In this document: one piece after another, positions 16,383 to 24,387 of the stretch
How positions within the stretch are numbered: position 1 is the stretch's first letter
Layout: each line of letters starts with the position of its first letter
Source: Terriglobales bacterium
GTDB lineage: Bacteria > Acidobacteriota > Terriglobia > Terriglobales > Acidobacteriaceae
Direction of reading: 5' to 3'
DNA: 64,000 nt
NCBI GenBank assembly: GCA_035487355.1
Contig: DATHMF010000093.1
Location: 37,713 to 101,712 of the forward strand
Translations under genes and position numbers: made by a program
Notes under the pieces: model-generated
The model's input: the letters and a program-made list of their open reading frames with translations, nothing else
Database searches by the model: none
What the model was told of the DNA's origin: nothing

Positions 16383-17750
16383 TTAGCTTGTAGCCTGGCT
16401 ACGGATGTGGCGGATGGCGTTTTTGCCTTGATGTTTGACCGTGTACATGAGTTCGTCTGCCTTTTGCACCATCTGCTCGGCGCTCTCGGGCGCCACTTCA
16501 TAGGTCACCAGGCCCATGCTGAAGGTGACCGGCGAGCCCTTTTCCTGCATGGCGGAGGTCAGCAGGCGATGCAGCTTGGTGATCACGAAGGCAGCCGCGG
16601 CGTGGCCAGACTCGGGGAGCAGCAGCGCAAACTCATCTCCTCCCAACCGGGCGGCAAAATCCTCGGCGCGCAGATTGTTTTGCAAGACGCTGGCAACGCT
16701 GACCAGCAGTTGATCGCCGGCCTCATGGCCACTGGTATCGTTGACCTGCTTGAAGTTGTCGAGGTCAATGTAGGCCAAGCTTAAAGGACGAGTATAACGA
16801 ATGGCGCGCTTTCGTTCCGATTCGGCCCTTTCATAAAAGGCGCGGCGGTTGGCCAAACCGGTAAGAGCGTCGCAGCGCGCGAGTTTCCTCTCGGCTTCGA
16901 TCCGCGCCTCCTGGCTTTCATGAAGCTTCTTCTGCATCTCTATCGTCTGAGTAATATCCTGGGCATGGCCCAACACATACGGAGCGGTGCCGGGTTCCTG
17001 GAACAGGCGGTTGGTGAAATACCAGATGTGCTTCTCCCCTTTGCTGTCCACGACGGCCATATTTCCTTTAGCAATCTGCTTTTGCTCGATCTCTTTCAGA
17101 TAGAGGTCAAATTCGGGCCTGGCCCAGTGAATCATCATGTCTCGAAGGTTTTTTCCAATGCATTCCTCCACCGTATACTGCAGACCCCGGGCAGCAGCCG
17201 GGTTAATGGAAAGTATTTTGCCTTCCAGATCATGGGTGCAAATCAGGGCTGTGCTGTTTTCTACCAGGTTGCGATAGCGCTCCTGGGCAACAATAAGACG
17301 CTCTTGAAAAGAGACGATTCGCTCGGCCACCAAGAGCCGTGCTTCCAGTTCACCAGGGTCCGGAGGTTTGCAAATGTAGTCGTCGGCCCCCGAACCAAGA
17401 CCTTCAATGATATGTTGCGGTTCATTCTTGGCGGTAAGCAGCAAGATGTAAGTGTAATGGCGCCGGTTGAGGCGCCGCACCCGGCGGCAAAGTTCAATGC
17501 CTTCCACTCCGGGCATGATCCAATCGAGAATGGCGATAGTGGGGGCGTCGCCGTACTGCAATAGATCCCAGGCCTCAGATCCATCTGACGCTAACGAGAC
17601 ATCGTATCCCCATCTCTCCATGAAGCGCCGCAGCAGCTCCCGAACGACAGCGCTGTCATCCGCCACAATTACGCGGAGTGGCCCAGTCGAGCGATTGAGC
17701 CGTGTCTCTCCCGAGGCCCCGGTTGAACCCGACCTGGAGTCAGTAGACAT
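16383..17750 (-). CDS. Response regulator diguanylate cyclase (REC-PAS-GGDEF)
   Basis: A 455-residue protein. The REC domain (about residues 25-145) has the acidic pair VADDS and the phosphoacceptor Asp in LDWIMPG. A PAS domain (about 165-285) contains NLVENSTALICTHDLEG. The C-terminal GGDEF domain (about 305-455) has an intact RLGGDEFALL active site. An RAED inhibitory site sits five residues before it, so c-di-GMP synthesis with product feedback is expected. The ATG at 17750 is preferred to one ten codons upstream. The cognate histidine kinase is not adjacent. Confidence 0.93.
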   Translation of the reverse strand: MSTDSRSGSTGASGETRLNRSTGPLRVIVADDSAVVRELLRRFMERWGYDVSLASDGSEAWDLLQYGDAPTIAILDWIMPGVEGIELCRRVRRLNRRHYTYILLLTAKNEPQHIIEGLGSGADDYICKPPDPGELEARLLVAERIVSFQERLIVAQERYRNLVENSTALICTHDLEGKILSINPAAARGLQYTVEECIGKNLRDMMIHWARPEFDLYLKEIEQKQIAKGNMAVVDSKGEKHIWYFTNRLFQEPGTAPYVLGHAQDITQTIEMQKKLHESQEARIEAERKLARCDALTGLANRRAFYERAESERKRAIRYTRPLSLAYIDLDNFKQVNDTSGHEAGDQLLVSVASVLQNNLRAEDFAARLGGDEFALLLPESGHAAAAFVITKLHRLLTSAMQEKGSPVTFSMGLVTYEVAPESAEQMVQKADELMYTVKHQGKNAIRHIRSQATS

Positions 17751-17987
17751 GCTGGACCAAAATATAGTGCATATTAGCACTGTTTTCTTCCGTTCTCGGT
17801 TCTCAGTTCTCAGCGATTGCTCAGGATGTCAACAAGTCTGAGCTATACTCCCGCCTATAGCAGCATGCTGCGCTCCGTTCTATAATTGTTCTTCAAGCTT
17901 AGACACTGAAAGCCGGTAAAATTGTTTGCATACGATTTTGGCAGCCAGCGTCTAAATGAAACACTGACCAGGCGAGGAGTCCCGGGA

Positions 17988-18935
17988 ATGCCCATCAAAA
18001 AAAGCGAAAAAATATGGCACAACGGAAAGTTTATTAATTGGGATGATGCCAAGTTGCACGTCATGTCCCACGTGATCCACTATGGCACTTCGGTCTTTGA
18101 GGGGGTTCGATGTTATGCCCTGCCATCAGGGTCGGGAATCTTCCGCGCCCACGAGCACGCCCAGCGCCTGCTGGATTCAGCCAAAATCTATCGCATTGAC
18201 GTGGAGTACAGCCGCGAAGATTTGGTAGCCGCCATGGTAGATCTCGTGAAGACGAACGGGGTCACACCTTGCTACATACGTCCGATCGTATTGCGTGGTT
18301 ATGGTGATGCCGGGGTCTCGCCATTTAATTGCCCCGCCGAGGTTTACATCATCAACTACGAATGGGGACGCTATCTCGGCCACGGCAGTGATGAGGGCGT
18401 GGATGTTTGCGTCTCATCGTGGAACCGGCTCGCGCCCAATACCCTGCCGGCCATGGCCAAGGCAGGCGCCAATTACATGAACTCGCAGCTTATTAAGATG
18501 GAAGCTATTCTCAACGGCTACGTAGAAGGCATTGCCCTCGATGTGAATGGCTACGTGAGCGAAGGTTCGGGCGAAAATATTTTCCTGGTGCGCCAGGGCT
18601 CACTCTACACCGGACCGCTGGGCAACTCGGTGCTGCCCGGCATTACGCGCGATTCCGTGCTGCGCATCGCCAAAGACAAGGGTATTCCCGTGGTTGAGCA
18701 GATGATCCCGCGCGAGATGCTGTACATCGCTGACGAACTCTTCTTCACCGGCACCGCAGCCGAGATCACTGCCATCCGCTCGGTAGATAAGATCAGCATC
18801 AACAAGGGCGACGTCGGCCCGATTACCAAGGCCCTGCAAAAAGAGTTCTTCGGCATCGTGAACGGCACAGCGCCCGACCGCTTCAACTGGCTTACCCCTG
18901 TTCCCATTAGCGTGAAGCAGCCGGTCGGCGTGTAA
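17988..18935 (+). CDS. ilvE: Branched-chain-amino-acid aminotransferase
   Basis: A 315-residue class IV PLP aminotransferase catalysing the last step of Leu, Ile and Val synthesis. Motifs seen are GTSVFEGVRCY near the N-terminus, GANYMNSQLIKMEA with the PLP-binding Lys, EGSGENIFLV, and TGTAAEITAI for phosphate binding. The start is ATG 17988, preceded by GGCGAGGAG; the frame is open 22 codons further upstream but without support. The length is typical. It is transcribed alone, divergent from the diguanylate cyclase gene. Confidence 0.96.
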   Translation: MPIKKSEKIWHNGKFINWDDAKLHVMSHVIHYGTSVFEGVRCYALPSGSGIFRAHEHAQRLLDSAKIYRIDVEYSREDLVAAMVDLVKTNGVTPCYIRPIVLRGYGDAGVSPFNCPAEVYIINYEWGRYLGHGSDEGVDVCVSSWNRLAPNTLPAMAKAGANYMNSQLIKMEAILNGYVEGIALDVNGYVSEGSGENIFLVRQGSLYTGPLGNSVLPGITRDSVLRIAKDKGIPVVEQMIPREMLYIADELFFTGTAAEITAIRSVDKISINKGDVGPITKALQKEFFGIVNGTAPDRFNWLTPVPISVKQPVGV

Positions 18936-19086
18936 GATCAATTCCCCGCGAGGGGCTTGCATGAAAGTATTTAACCCTCACTTCGATTTGGGTGAACAAG
19001 AGTGCGCCTGTGCACCCAGCACTGGAGTTCACCCGAAACCACTAACCAACGAACTCCCGAAAATACTAATTTAAGGAGAGATCATT

Positions 19087-19611
19087 ATGAGCACTGCCGT
19101 AGCACCTTCCACTGATTTCGCAACTGGTTTTCGTGAGATGTTACTCGATGACTACACCCGGAAAGAAATGCCTACAACCAAAGCTGTGATTGACGCTATT
19201 CCCGAAAGCAGAAAGGAATACCGGCCTGATCCTAAAGCGCGCAGCGCCGGTCAATTGGCTTGGCACCTGGCTAACAGCGAGGTCTGGTTCCTGAAAGGAA
19301 TTGCGGACCTGCAATTTCCCGACCCTACCGCCTTTGAAAAAGACACGCCAAAAACCATCGCGGAAATCTCACAGTGGTACGAGACCAACGCCAAGAAGGA
19401 ACTGGAACGCCTGCGCAAATTAAGCCCGGAACAACTGGCGACCCCCGTTGATTTCTTCGGCGCCTTCAAGATGCCGGCCTTCGCCTATCTACTGTTCCAG
19501 AGCCGGCACTCCTGCCATCATCGCGGCCAGCTCGCGTCTTACCTGCGTCCCATGGGCTCCAAGTGCCCTGACATCTACGGCGGCAGCTACGACTTCCCCT
19601 GGAAGGGATAA
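19087..19611 (+). CDS. DinB-family protein
   Basis: A 174-residue four-helix-bundle protein of the DinB/YfiT type. The expected metal-binding histidines are visible in LAWHLANSEVW and HSCHHRGQL. TAAGGAGA lies 7 nt before the ATG. Members include thiol-dependent transferases (bacillithiol S-transferases) and many proteins of unknown activity, so no substrate can be given. It is convergent with a UbiA gene across 92 bp that hold a perfect 28-bp palindrome. Confidence 0.85.
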   Translation: MSTAVAPSTDFATGFREMLLDDYTRKEMPTTKAVIDAIPESRKEYRPDPKARSAGQLAWHLANSEVWFLKGIADLQFPDPTAFEKDTPKTIAEISQWYETNAKKELERLRKLSPEQLATPVDFFGAFKMPAFAYLLFQSRHSCHHRGQLASYLRPMGSKCPDIYGGSYDFPWKG

Positions 19612-19648
19612 ACTTCGAACACATCGCACGAAAGAAGACGGTCCGATC

Positions 19649-19676
19649 GTAGAGACGTAGCATGCTACGTCTCTAC
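19649..19676. terminator. Perfect 28-bp palindrome between convergent genes
   Basis: The 14-bp arms GTAGAGACGTAGCA and TGCTACGTCTCTAC meet with no loop, then ACTTTTAG follows. It sits midway between the convergent DinB-type and UbiA-type genes and could act as a bidirectional terminator. Palindromes with GTAGAGACG/CGTCTCTAC ends occur as dispersed repeats in many unrelated bacteria, from memory, so it may be a repeat unit rather than a dedicated terminator. Confidence 0.7.
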
Positions 19677-19703
19677 ACTTTTAGTGCGTCCGCTCAGATG
19701 GCA

Positions 19704-20621
19704 TCAGTGCAACGTTGTCAGGCTTGCCTTCCACCACACCCACGGTATGCTGCCTATCGCGATAATGTTCCAGGCAAGCAGAGCGAAGCTCATCTGGCGA
19801 GGAGTGTAAGGCCGGTCACGCCAAAAGACAGTCGCATCGAGCAGGAACCATAGGGCACTGGCCAGCAGAAAGCTGCTCAGGAAGATATCGTGAAAGCAAA
19901 CAAACACCAGGGCACATTCGGCGGCGAGCAAGGCAGCGATCAGAAATTTGGTGGGCACGCGTCCAATCACGGTGGCCGTGGTGCGGCGGCCGCTGGCGCG
20001 GTCAGGCTCGATATCCATGATTTCGCCGAACAGGTGTGCGTGCATGGCGAACATGACGCTAAACAGCATGGCCAGCCAGGGCAGTTGCGGAGCGCGGTTC
20101 AGCCAACTGCTGAGCACAAACACCAGCAAATATCCGCTCTGGTTCAGCAGCTCAAGCGGCGGGCGGCCCTTCCAGCCGTAGCGCGGCCAGTTGTAAAGCA
20201 TGCCACCAATCAAAATCGATCCGGCAAAAAACAGCAGTACTCTGGCCCCTGCGAAATAAAGGAAGGCGAGCAGAAACGGTACTTGCACCAGCGCCATCGC
20301 CAACGGCAGTTTGTGCAACTGCTCACGCGATCCGCGCGCGCCGAACAGGAAAGTCCCTTTGCGGGGATTGATGCTGTCAATCTCGAAATCAACGTAGTCA
20401 TTCCAGCCGTACAACAGCAATCCCAGGGGAAATGTGCAGTACAGCGCGCCAAGCCAGAAGGCCGCCGAATGAAATACGTTCCTCTGCCCCAGCGGCAGCA
20501 GATAAAACCACACTTGGGTGGACCAAAGTCCGGGCCGCGAGGCCTGCAGAATGAAAATCAAATCGGAAAAACGGGAGCGGGTTTCAGGCTGGTGGGCAAG
20601 TGTGGCGGCAGTTGCGGGCAT
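19704..20621 (-). CDS. UbiA-family prenyltransferase
   Basis: A 305-residue membrane protein with about eight or nine helices. Both Asp-rich motifs of the UbiA superfamily are present: NDYVDFEIDSINPRK (about residue 74) and DIEPDRASGRRTT (about residue 198). They bind Mg2+ and the prenyl diphosphate. Substrates across the family include quinone, haem, chlorophyll and archaeal-type lipid precursors, and nothing here decides between them. It lies 82 bp downstream of a small haem protein and a porin on the same strand, so it may belong to that unit. Confidence 0.88.
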   Translation of the reverse strand: MPATAATLAHQPETRSRFSDLIFILQASRPGLWSTQVWFYLLPLGQRNVFHSAAFWLGALYCTFPLGLLLYGWNDYVDFEIDSINPRKGTFLFGARGSREQLHKLPLAMALVQVPFLLAFLYFAGARVLLFFAGSILIGGMLYNWPRYGWKGRPPLELLNQSGYLLVFVLSSWLNRAPQLPWLAMLFSVMFAMHAHLFGEIMDIEPDRASGRRTTATVIGRVPTKFLIAALLAAECALVFVCFHDIFLSSFLLASALWFLLDATVFWRDRPYTPRQMSFALLAWNIIAIGSIPWVWWKASLTTLH

Positions 20622-20703
20622 CAGTTCTCAGCTCCCAGTGTACAGGCGCCGGTTGCCGGGGCGAAGGACAATAATTTTGAACACTGATCTCGGCACAGTC
20701 CCT

Positions 20704-21063
20704 TTATTGTTCCGGCGTCGTCTGAGGCTGCGCTTTCGACTTTGATGCAGACGAGTCTTTTTCAAAAAATTGGGGGAACTTGTCGCGCAATTTGGGTGTA
20801 ATGCGATAGCCCGCATCTTCGAACGCGTCCCCAAAATCGTTGCGTTCGCCGCCCCCGCGCCCAACGTGGCAGAGGATGCACTTCCCGCGCAGCTCTGCTT
20901 TGGCGTATGGATCGCGGTTGTAGCGGTCCATGAAGGCAGGCTTGGCTGAAGCAGGTTCAACCAGGAAGCCCGTCTTCATAAATCCAAACACAGCAATCCC
21001 GGTGAATGCGGCGATCAGAATTGTTCGCAATCTCGGGCTCAACATATACCTTCCGTCTTCCAT
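20704..21063 (-). CDS. Small exported protein with a c-type haem motif
   Basis: A 119-residue protein with an N-terminal membrane helix (about residues 15-33) and a single c-type haem motif CILCH in the phrase RGKCILCHVGRGG. The charged C-terminus is Lys/Ser/Gln-rich. The start is contiguous with the stop of the upstream porin (21064), indicating co-transcription. Electron transfer or haem-based sensing in the periplasm is plausible. No distal Met ligand can be assigned by eye. Confidence 0.72.
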   Translation of the reverse strand: MEDGRYMLSPRLRTILIAAFTGIAVFGFMKTGFLVEPASAKPAFMDRYNRDPYAKAELRGKCILCHVGRGGGERNDFGDAFEDAGYRITPKLRDKFPQFFEKDSSASKSKAQPQTTPEQ

Positions 21064-22734
21064 CTAGAATACATAAGCCACTGAGCCGGTGAATCCATTC
21101 TTTCCATACTCGAGATGGGGCAGCGGACTGACGCCAAAATTTGCGCCTCCGACTGCTGCCGTCACTCTCGGAACCGGTCCGAAGCTGTGGTTGAAAAGAT
21201 AATTCATCTTGAAAATTACACTCGCGGTGGGAGCAACATTAAACCCGATAGACGTGCGTGAACGGTTGAGATAAAAATTTGGGATGGTACGGTCCAGACG
21301 CACCACTTCGTATCGGAACACCGGCGCAATGTAAGAGCCTTCATCGAACCCAAATTTCTTAGTCAGGAAGCGCGGAGAAAACTGATAGGCACCTTCCACG
21401 TAAAAGCCATCCTGTCCCGGGGAACGTTGTGCCACAAACTGCGCCAAGGCGTTCACGGTTGCCGGGTCATTTGGGTCAACGACCGGAGGCGCCGGGCTCC
21501 TGCGCGGAATCCCCCCACCCACGATGTTGGAGTGCGCATATTCTCCATTGATCGCCAGCGGCCCATGATGATAGGAGCCATCCAGGAACACGATCGTCGC
21601 CGATTGCGACGGGTCTCCCAGTTGACTGAACTTCCCGTTATAGACTGAACCGCCAAACTCCAGACCCGAGATCGGGGATATTCCAATGCGGCTGGCTACA
21701 GCTTTCGTGCGATTGGTGGACTGAAAGGCGATGCGACCCGGTTCAGCGGCGGAGGACTGCCCCAGCAACCTGGAGAAGGGGGTTGGAGTGCCATCGGCAT
21801 TCAAACCCTGCATTCCGTTCAACACATCGGCTTCGTAGCTCAGTTTCATCTTGTGAGGCAAGGTGATACGGCCTCGAACTCCCATGCCGGCATCGCGATA
21901 GGCAGTAGGAACAATAAACTGGTTGATGAGCGGCCGTATGGTCAGCAGATTCAGGTTGGAATCATGATAAACGTTGAACCGGCCCAGCGCAGGCACGAAG
22001 ATTCCGCCCCGGAAAGCGAATTCGGGGCGCACTTTCCATTCGACGAAAGCCTGCTCCAAATCAATTTCGCGCGACCCAAACTCATATTCAATCTCAGAGT
22101 TGAAGACGATGTTTTGTCTCTCGGCCAGCACGGCGGCAACCCCCAGCACAAAGCGCGTGTTCTGAAATGTTGGCGTACCGCCGCCGTCGGCGCGCTCGCT
22201 GATCGAAGATTCGCGAAACTGGAAGTCGCCATACCCGCCAATCGTGATCCGGTCGGTGCGAAGAAGATTTCCCGCTCCCGATAAATCTCCGCCTTGCGCC
22301 TTGGTGGCTATGGCGATGCGGGGATTTTCAGGCACAGCCGTGGATTGGGTTGTGCCTGTACCGTATTGCAGCGTCTCAGAAGTTTGCTGCGAGGGTTGTT
22401 GAGCAGTGCCTTCCTGTGGCTTTGCCTGCGATTCGATAATGGCTTCCAGGCGCTCGATCTGGACTTTTAAGGTCTTGACTTCGTTTTTTACTTCCTGGAG
22501 TTCAGACTTCGATGCGGTCCCCTCAGACGCTTCGCTCGCCTGCGCGGTTGCGTCGGCAACTCCTGAACTTGCACCTGGCCCATTGGGCAATGCAAAAACA
22601 TTGCCACTCAAACTCAATAAAAATAAGAATGTGCTGATTGTGCGCAAGATTGACGGAGGAAAGAACCTGCGGCCCTTCTTGCTACGGCACAAAGAATCTG
22701 ATAAGAAAAGAACAGCGCGGTATTGTCCAGGCAT
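21064..22734 (-). CDS. Outer membrane porin with N-terminal coiled coil (OprP/OprO-like)
   Basis: A 556-residue protein starting at ATG 22734 (MPGQYRAV), with AAGG six nt upstream; a GTG two codons earlier is also open. After a signal region ending near GNVFALP comes a coiled coil (LQEVKNEVKTLKVQIERLEA, about residues 75-95). Then follow a Thr/Gln linker and a barrel with alternating strands that end in SVAYVF (terminal Phe). Coiled coil plus barrel is typical of phosphate-selective-type porins and trimeric porins tethered to the wall. It heads a unit with the haem protein, and its upstream region carries TTGCAA palindromes. Confidence 0.84.
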   Translation of the reverse strand: MPGQYRAVLFLSDSLCRSKKGRRFFPPSILRTISTFLFLLSLSGNVFALPNGPGASSGVADATAQASEASEGTASKSELQEVKNEVKTLKVQIERLEAIIESQAKPQEGTAQQPSQQTSETLQYGTGTTQSTAVPENPRIAIATKAQGGDLSGAGNLLRTDRITIGGYGDFQFRESSISERADGGGTPTFQNTRFVLGVAAVLAERQNIVFNSEIEYEFGSREIDLEQAFVEWKVRPEFAFRGGIFVPALGRFNVYHDSNLNLLTIRPLINQFIVPTAYRDAGMGVRGRITLPHKMKLSYEADVLNGMQGLNADGTPTPFSRLLGQSSAAEPGRIAFQSTNRTKAVASRIGISPISGLEFGGSVYNGKFSQLGDPSQSATIVFLDGSYHHGPLAINGEYAHSNIVGGGIPRRSPAPPVVDPNDPATVNALAQFVAQRSPGQDGFYVEGAYQFSPRFLTKKFGFDEGSYIAPVFRYEVVRLDRTIPNFYLNRSRTSIGFNVAPTASVIFKMNYLFNHSFGPVPRVTAAVGGANFGVSPLPHLEYGKNGFTGSVAYVF

Positions 22735-22812
22735 ATCCACCTTGGCTTTCTGCGTTTTCAGGGCTTTCGCCGTTGCTGCGGCGGGAGCCCGTTCTATTTG
22801 GATTTTTGATTC

Positions 22813-22837
22813 CTACTTGCAACTGGTTTGCAAGTAG
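22813..22837. promoter_or_regulatory. TTGCAA-N5-TTGCAA palindrome 1
   Basis: A perfect 10-bp inverted repeat, CTACTTGCAA and TTGCAAGTAG, is separated by CTGGT. It lies about 80 bp upstream of the porin start. It is a candidate operator of the Fur-family regulator encoded at 23186. Confidence 0.75.
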
Positions 22838-22898
22838 AAGTATTACAAATCAGCCTTGCTGTTCTGTCAATATATCGGGCAAAGATTTTGTTGCAGAC

Positions 22899-22921
22899 TT
22901 ATTGCAACACAGTTGCAATAA
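22899..22921. promoter_or_regulatory. TTGCAA-N5-TTGCAA palindrome 2
   Basis: A perfect 10-bp inverted repeat, TTATTGCAAC and GTTGCAATAA, is separated by ACA, with the same core spacing as the other two sites. A half-matching TTGCAGACTTATTGCAA overlaps it on the left, so two regulator dimers might bind side by side. Confidence 0.78.
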
Positions 22922-23058
22922 GAGAAGGGATGGGCTTTATCCCGATGTTGAACCGGCTATGGCTGCATGGAACTGCAATTTCCAGGATTGAATCGCATTC
23001 CCGGGATGCAACTGCAGGTGCCAGCCTATGGTTTGCCAGTGAAACCTAACGTCTACAC

Positions 23059-23075
23059 TTGCAACACTGTTGCAA
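23059..23075. promoter_or_regulatory. TTGCAA-N5-TTGCAA palindrome 3
   Basis: TTGCAACACTGTTGCAA is a perfect palindrome around its central C. It lies about 110 bp upstream of the regulator's start and may mediate autoregulation. Confidence 0.75.
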
Positions 23076-23185
23076 ATGATTTTATATTTAAGATCAGATT
23101 CGATGCTTCTGTCAACGTACTGAGCAACATGTCGTTACAGAATGAACGCCACCGCTCGACGCAAGACCCCAAAAGGAGAACTGCT

Positions 23186-23632
23186 TTGCCTTTACCTCAG
23201 ACCGAAACCCCCGGACGCTTGCATGATGAACTGATGGCCCGCGGAATTCGTCTCACCCGCCAACGCCGGACGATTCTCAGCATCATTGAAACCGCCAGCC
23301 AGCACCTGGATGCCGGCCAAATTCTACGGAAAGCCAAGAGGACCGACCCGGCAATAGACCGCGTAACCGTGTATCGCACCATAGGACTACTGAAGCGCCA
23401 CGGATTAGTGGATGAGCTGGACCTAATGCATGTGCAAGGCGAGCGCCACTTTTATGAGCGCCGCACCCAACGTGATCACCTGCATATGACATGTCTGCGT
23501 TGCGGTAAAGTCACGGAATTTGAAAGCCTTTTATTTGAAAAGCTCAAGCATCAGGTGGAAAGAGAATGCCGGTTCCGTGTCGCCGTGGCCAGGCTGGAAA
23601 TCGGGGGTTACTGCCCCAAGTGCCGCACGTAG
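23186..23632 (+). CDS. Fur-family metal-dependent regulator (TTG start)
   Basis: A 148-residue protein with a winged-helix domain (RLTRQRRTILSIIE, then DRVTVYRTIGLLKRHGLV) and a dimerisation/metal domain. It has ERHFYERR, DHLHMTCLRCGKVTEF and a C-terminal CPKC, giving two CxxC pairs for a structural zinc site. The start is TTG 23186 because AAAAGGAGAA lies just upstream and the resulting length fits the family; an ATG at 23129 would add 19 unsupported residues. Metal specificity (Fe, Zn, Ni, peroxide) is unresolved. The adjacent TTGCAA-N5-TTGCAA sites resemble, from memory, the Nur operator of Streptomyces. Confidence 0.93.
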   Translation: MPLPQTETPGRLHDELMARGIRLTRQRRTILSIIETASQHLDAGQILRKAKRTDPAIDRVTVYRTIGLLKRHGLVDELDLMHVQGERHFYERRTQRDHLHMTCLRCGKVTEFESLLFEKLKHQVERECRFRVAVARLEIGGYCPKCRT

Positions 23633-23685
23633 TCAGCCGGCAGTCATCAGTCGTTCGTCCTCAGGATTGGCCGGAAGCCGATTTG

Positions 23686-24387
23686 TCAGCGACAGATCCA
23701 TCGGTATCCAACGGTATGTACCGTAGCAATCTGCTTGGAGTCGGCCCCGAGATCAGACAGCTTTTTTCGTAACTGCACAATGAATTGATCAAGCGCTCGA
23801 GTTGTTCCGTAGTACTCATAGCCCCAAATCTCGTTGAGAATGCGGTCCCGCGAGAGCACTTCGCCGGGGTGGCTGATAAAAAGCTGGAAGAGCTTTACCT
23901 CCCGTCCCGAAAGCGGAACCGATTTTTTACCGCGCTTGAGTTCCAGGGTCTTGAGATCAAGCGTGCAATCCCCGAAGGTCACGCTGCCACCATCGGAAGA
24001 ATGGGATGGGCGGTTTCGCCGCAGTAGCGCATGCACCCGTGCGGTCAGCTCGCGCAAACCGAAGGGTTTGGTCATGTAGTCATCGGCGCCTAAATCCAGG
24101 CCAATGACCTTATCCATCTCCTGGCCTTTGGCGGTAAGCATAAGAACCAGCCCCTGATACGCCTGGGCGCGGAGCTGCTTGCAAACCTCATAACCACTCA
24201 GGCCGGGCAGCATAATATCAAGCACGATGAGGCTGGGCCGGTGCTTCTCCACTGCCGCCAGAGCAAGATCGCCCCGCGCACAGGCTTCGACCGCGAAGCC
24301 CTCGCTGGTGAGAAGTTCAACCAGACCGAAGCGGATATTGGTGTCATCCTCGACCACCAGTATTTTCGTGTTGGCTGTGGTTTTCAT
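23686..24387 (-). CDS. OmpR/PhoB-family response regulator
   Basis: A 233-residue protein. The REC domain has VVEDDT and phosphoacceptor Asp in LIVLDIMLPG, with the conserved Lys in DDYMTKPF. The C-terminal winged helix (LKRGKKSVPLSGREVKLFQ...YRWIC) is of the OmpR/PhoB type. The start ATG overlaps the stop of the upstream histidine kinase by 4 bp, so the pair is translationally coupled. Targets are unknown. Confidence 0.95.
   Translation of the reverse strand: MKTTANTKILVVEDDTNIRFGLVELLTSEGFAVEACARGDLALAAVEKHRPSLIVLDIMLPGLSGYEVCKQLRAQAYQGLVLMLTAKGQEMDKVIGLDLGADDYMTKPFGLRELTARVHALLRRNRPSHSSDGGSVTFGDCTLDLKTLELKRGKKSVPLSGREVKLFQLFISHPGEVLSRDRILNEIWGYEYYGTTRALDQFIVQLRKKLSDLGADSKQIATVHTVGYRWICR

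Larger units (their letters stand above)
22735..23185. promoter_or_regulatory. Divergent control region, porin and Fur-family regulator
   Basis: This 451-bp gap between divergent genes contains no gene. It carries three copies of TTGCAA-N5-TTGCAA (core positions 22818-22833, 22902-22918 and 23059-23075, each listed separately) and a weaker overlapping copy at 22891-22907. The shared spacing and the adjacent Fur-family gene suggest these are its operators, controlling both directions. Confidence 0.75.

Noticed and set aside
19890..20687. 265-residue plus-strand open frame
   Set aside because: It is antisense to the UbiA gene, which has clear Asp-rich motifs and membrane helices.
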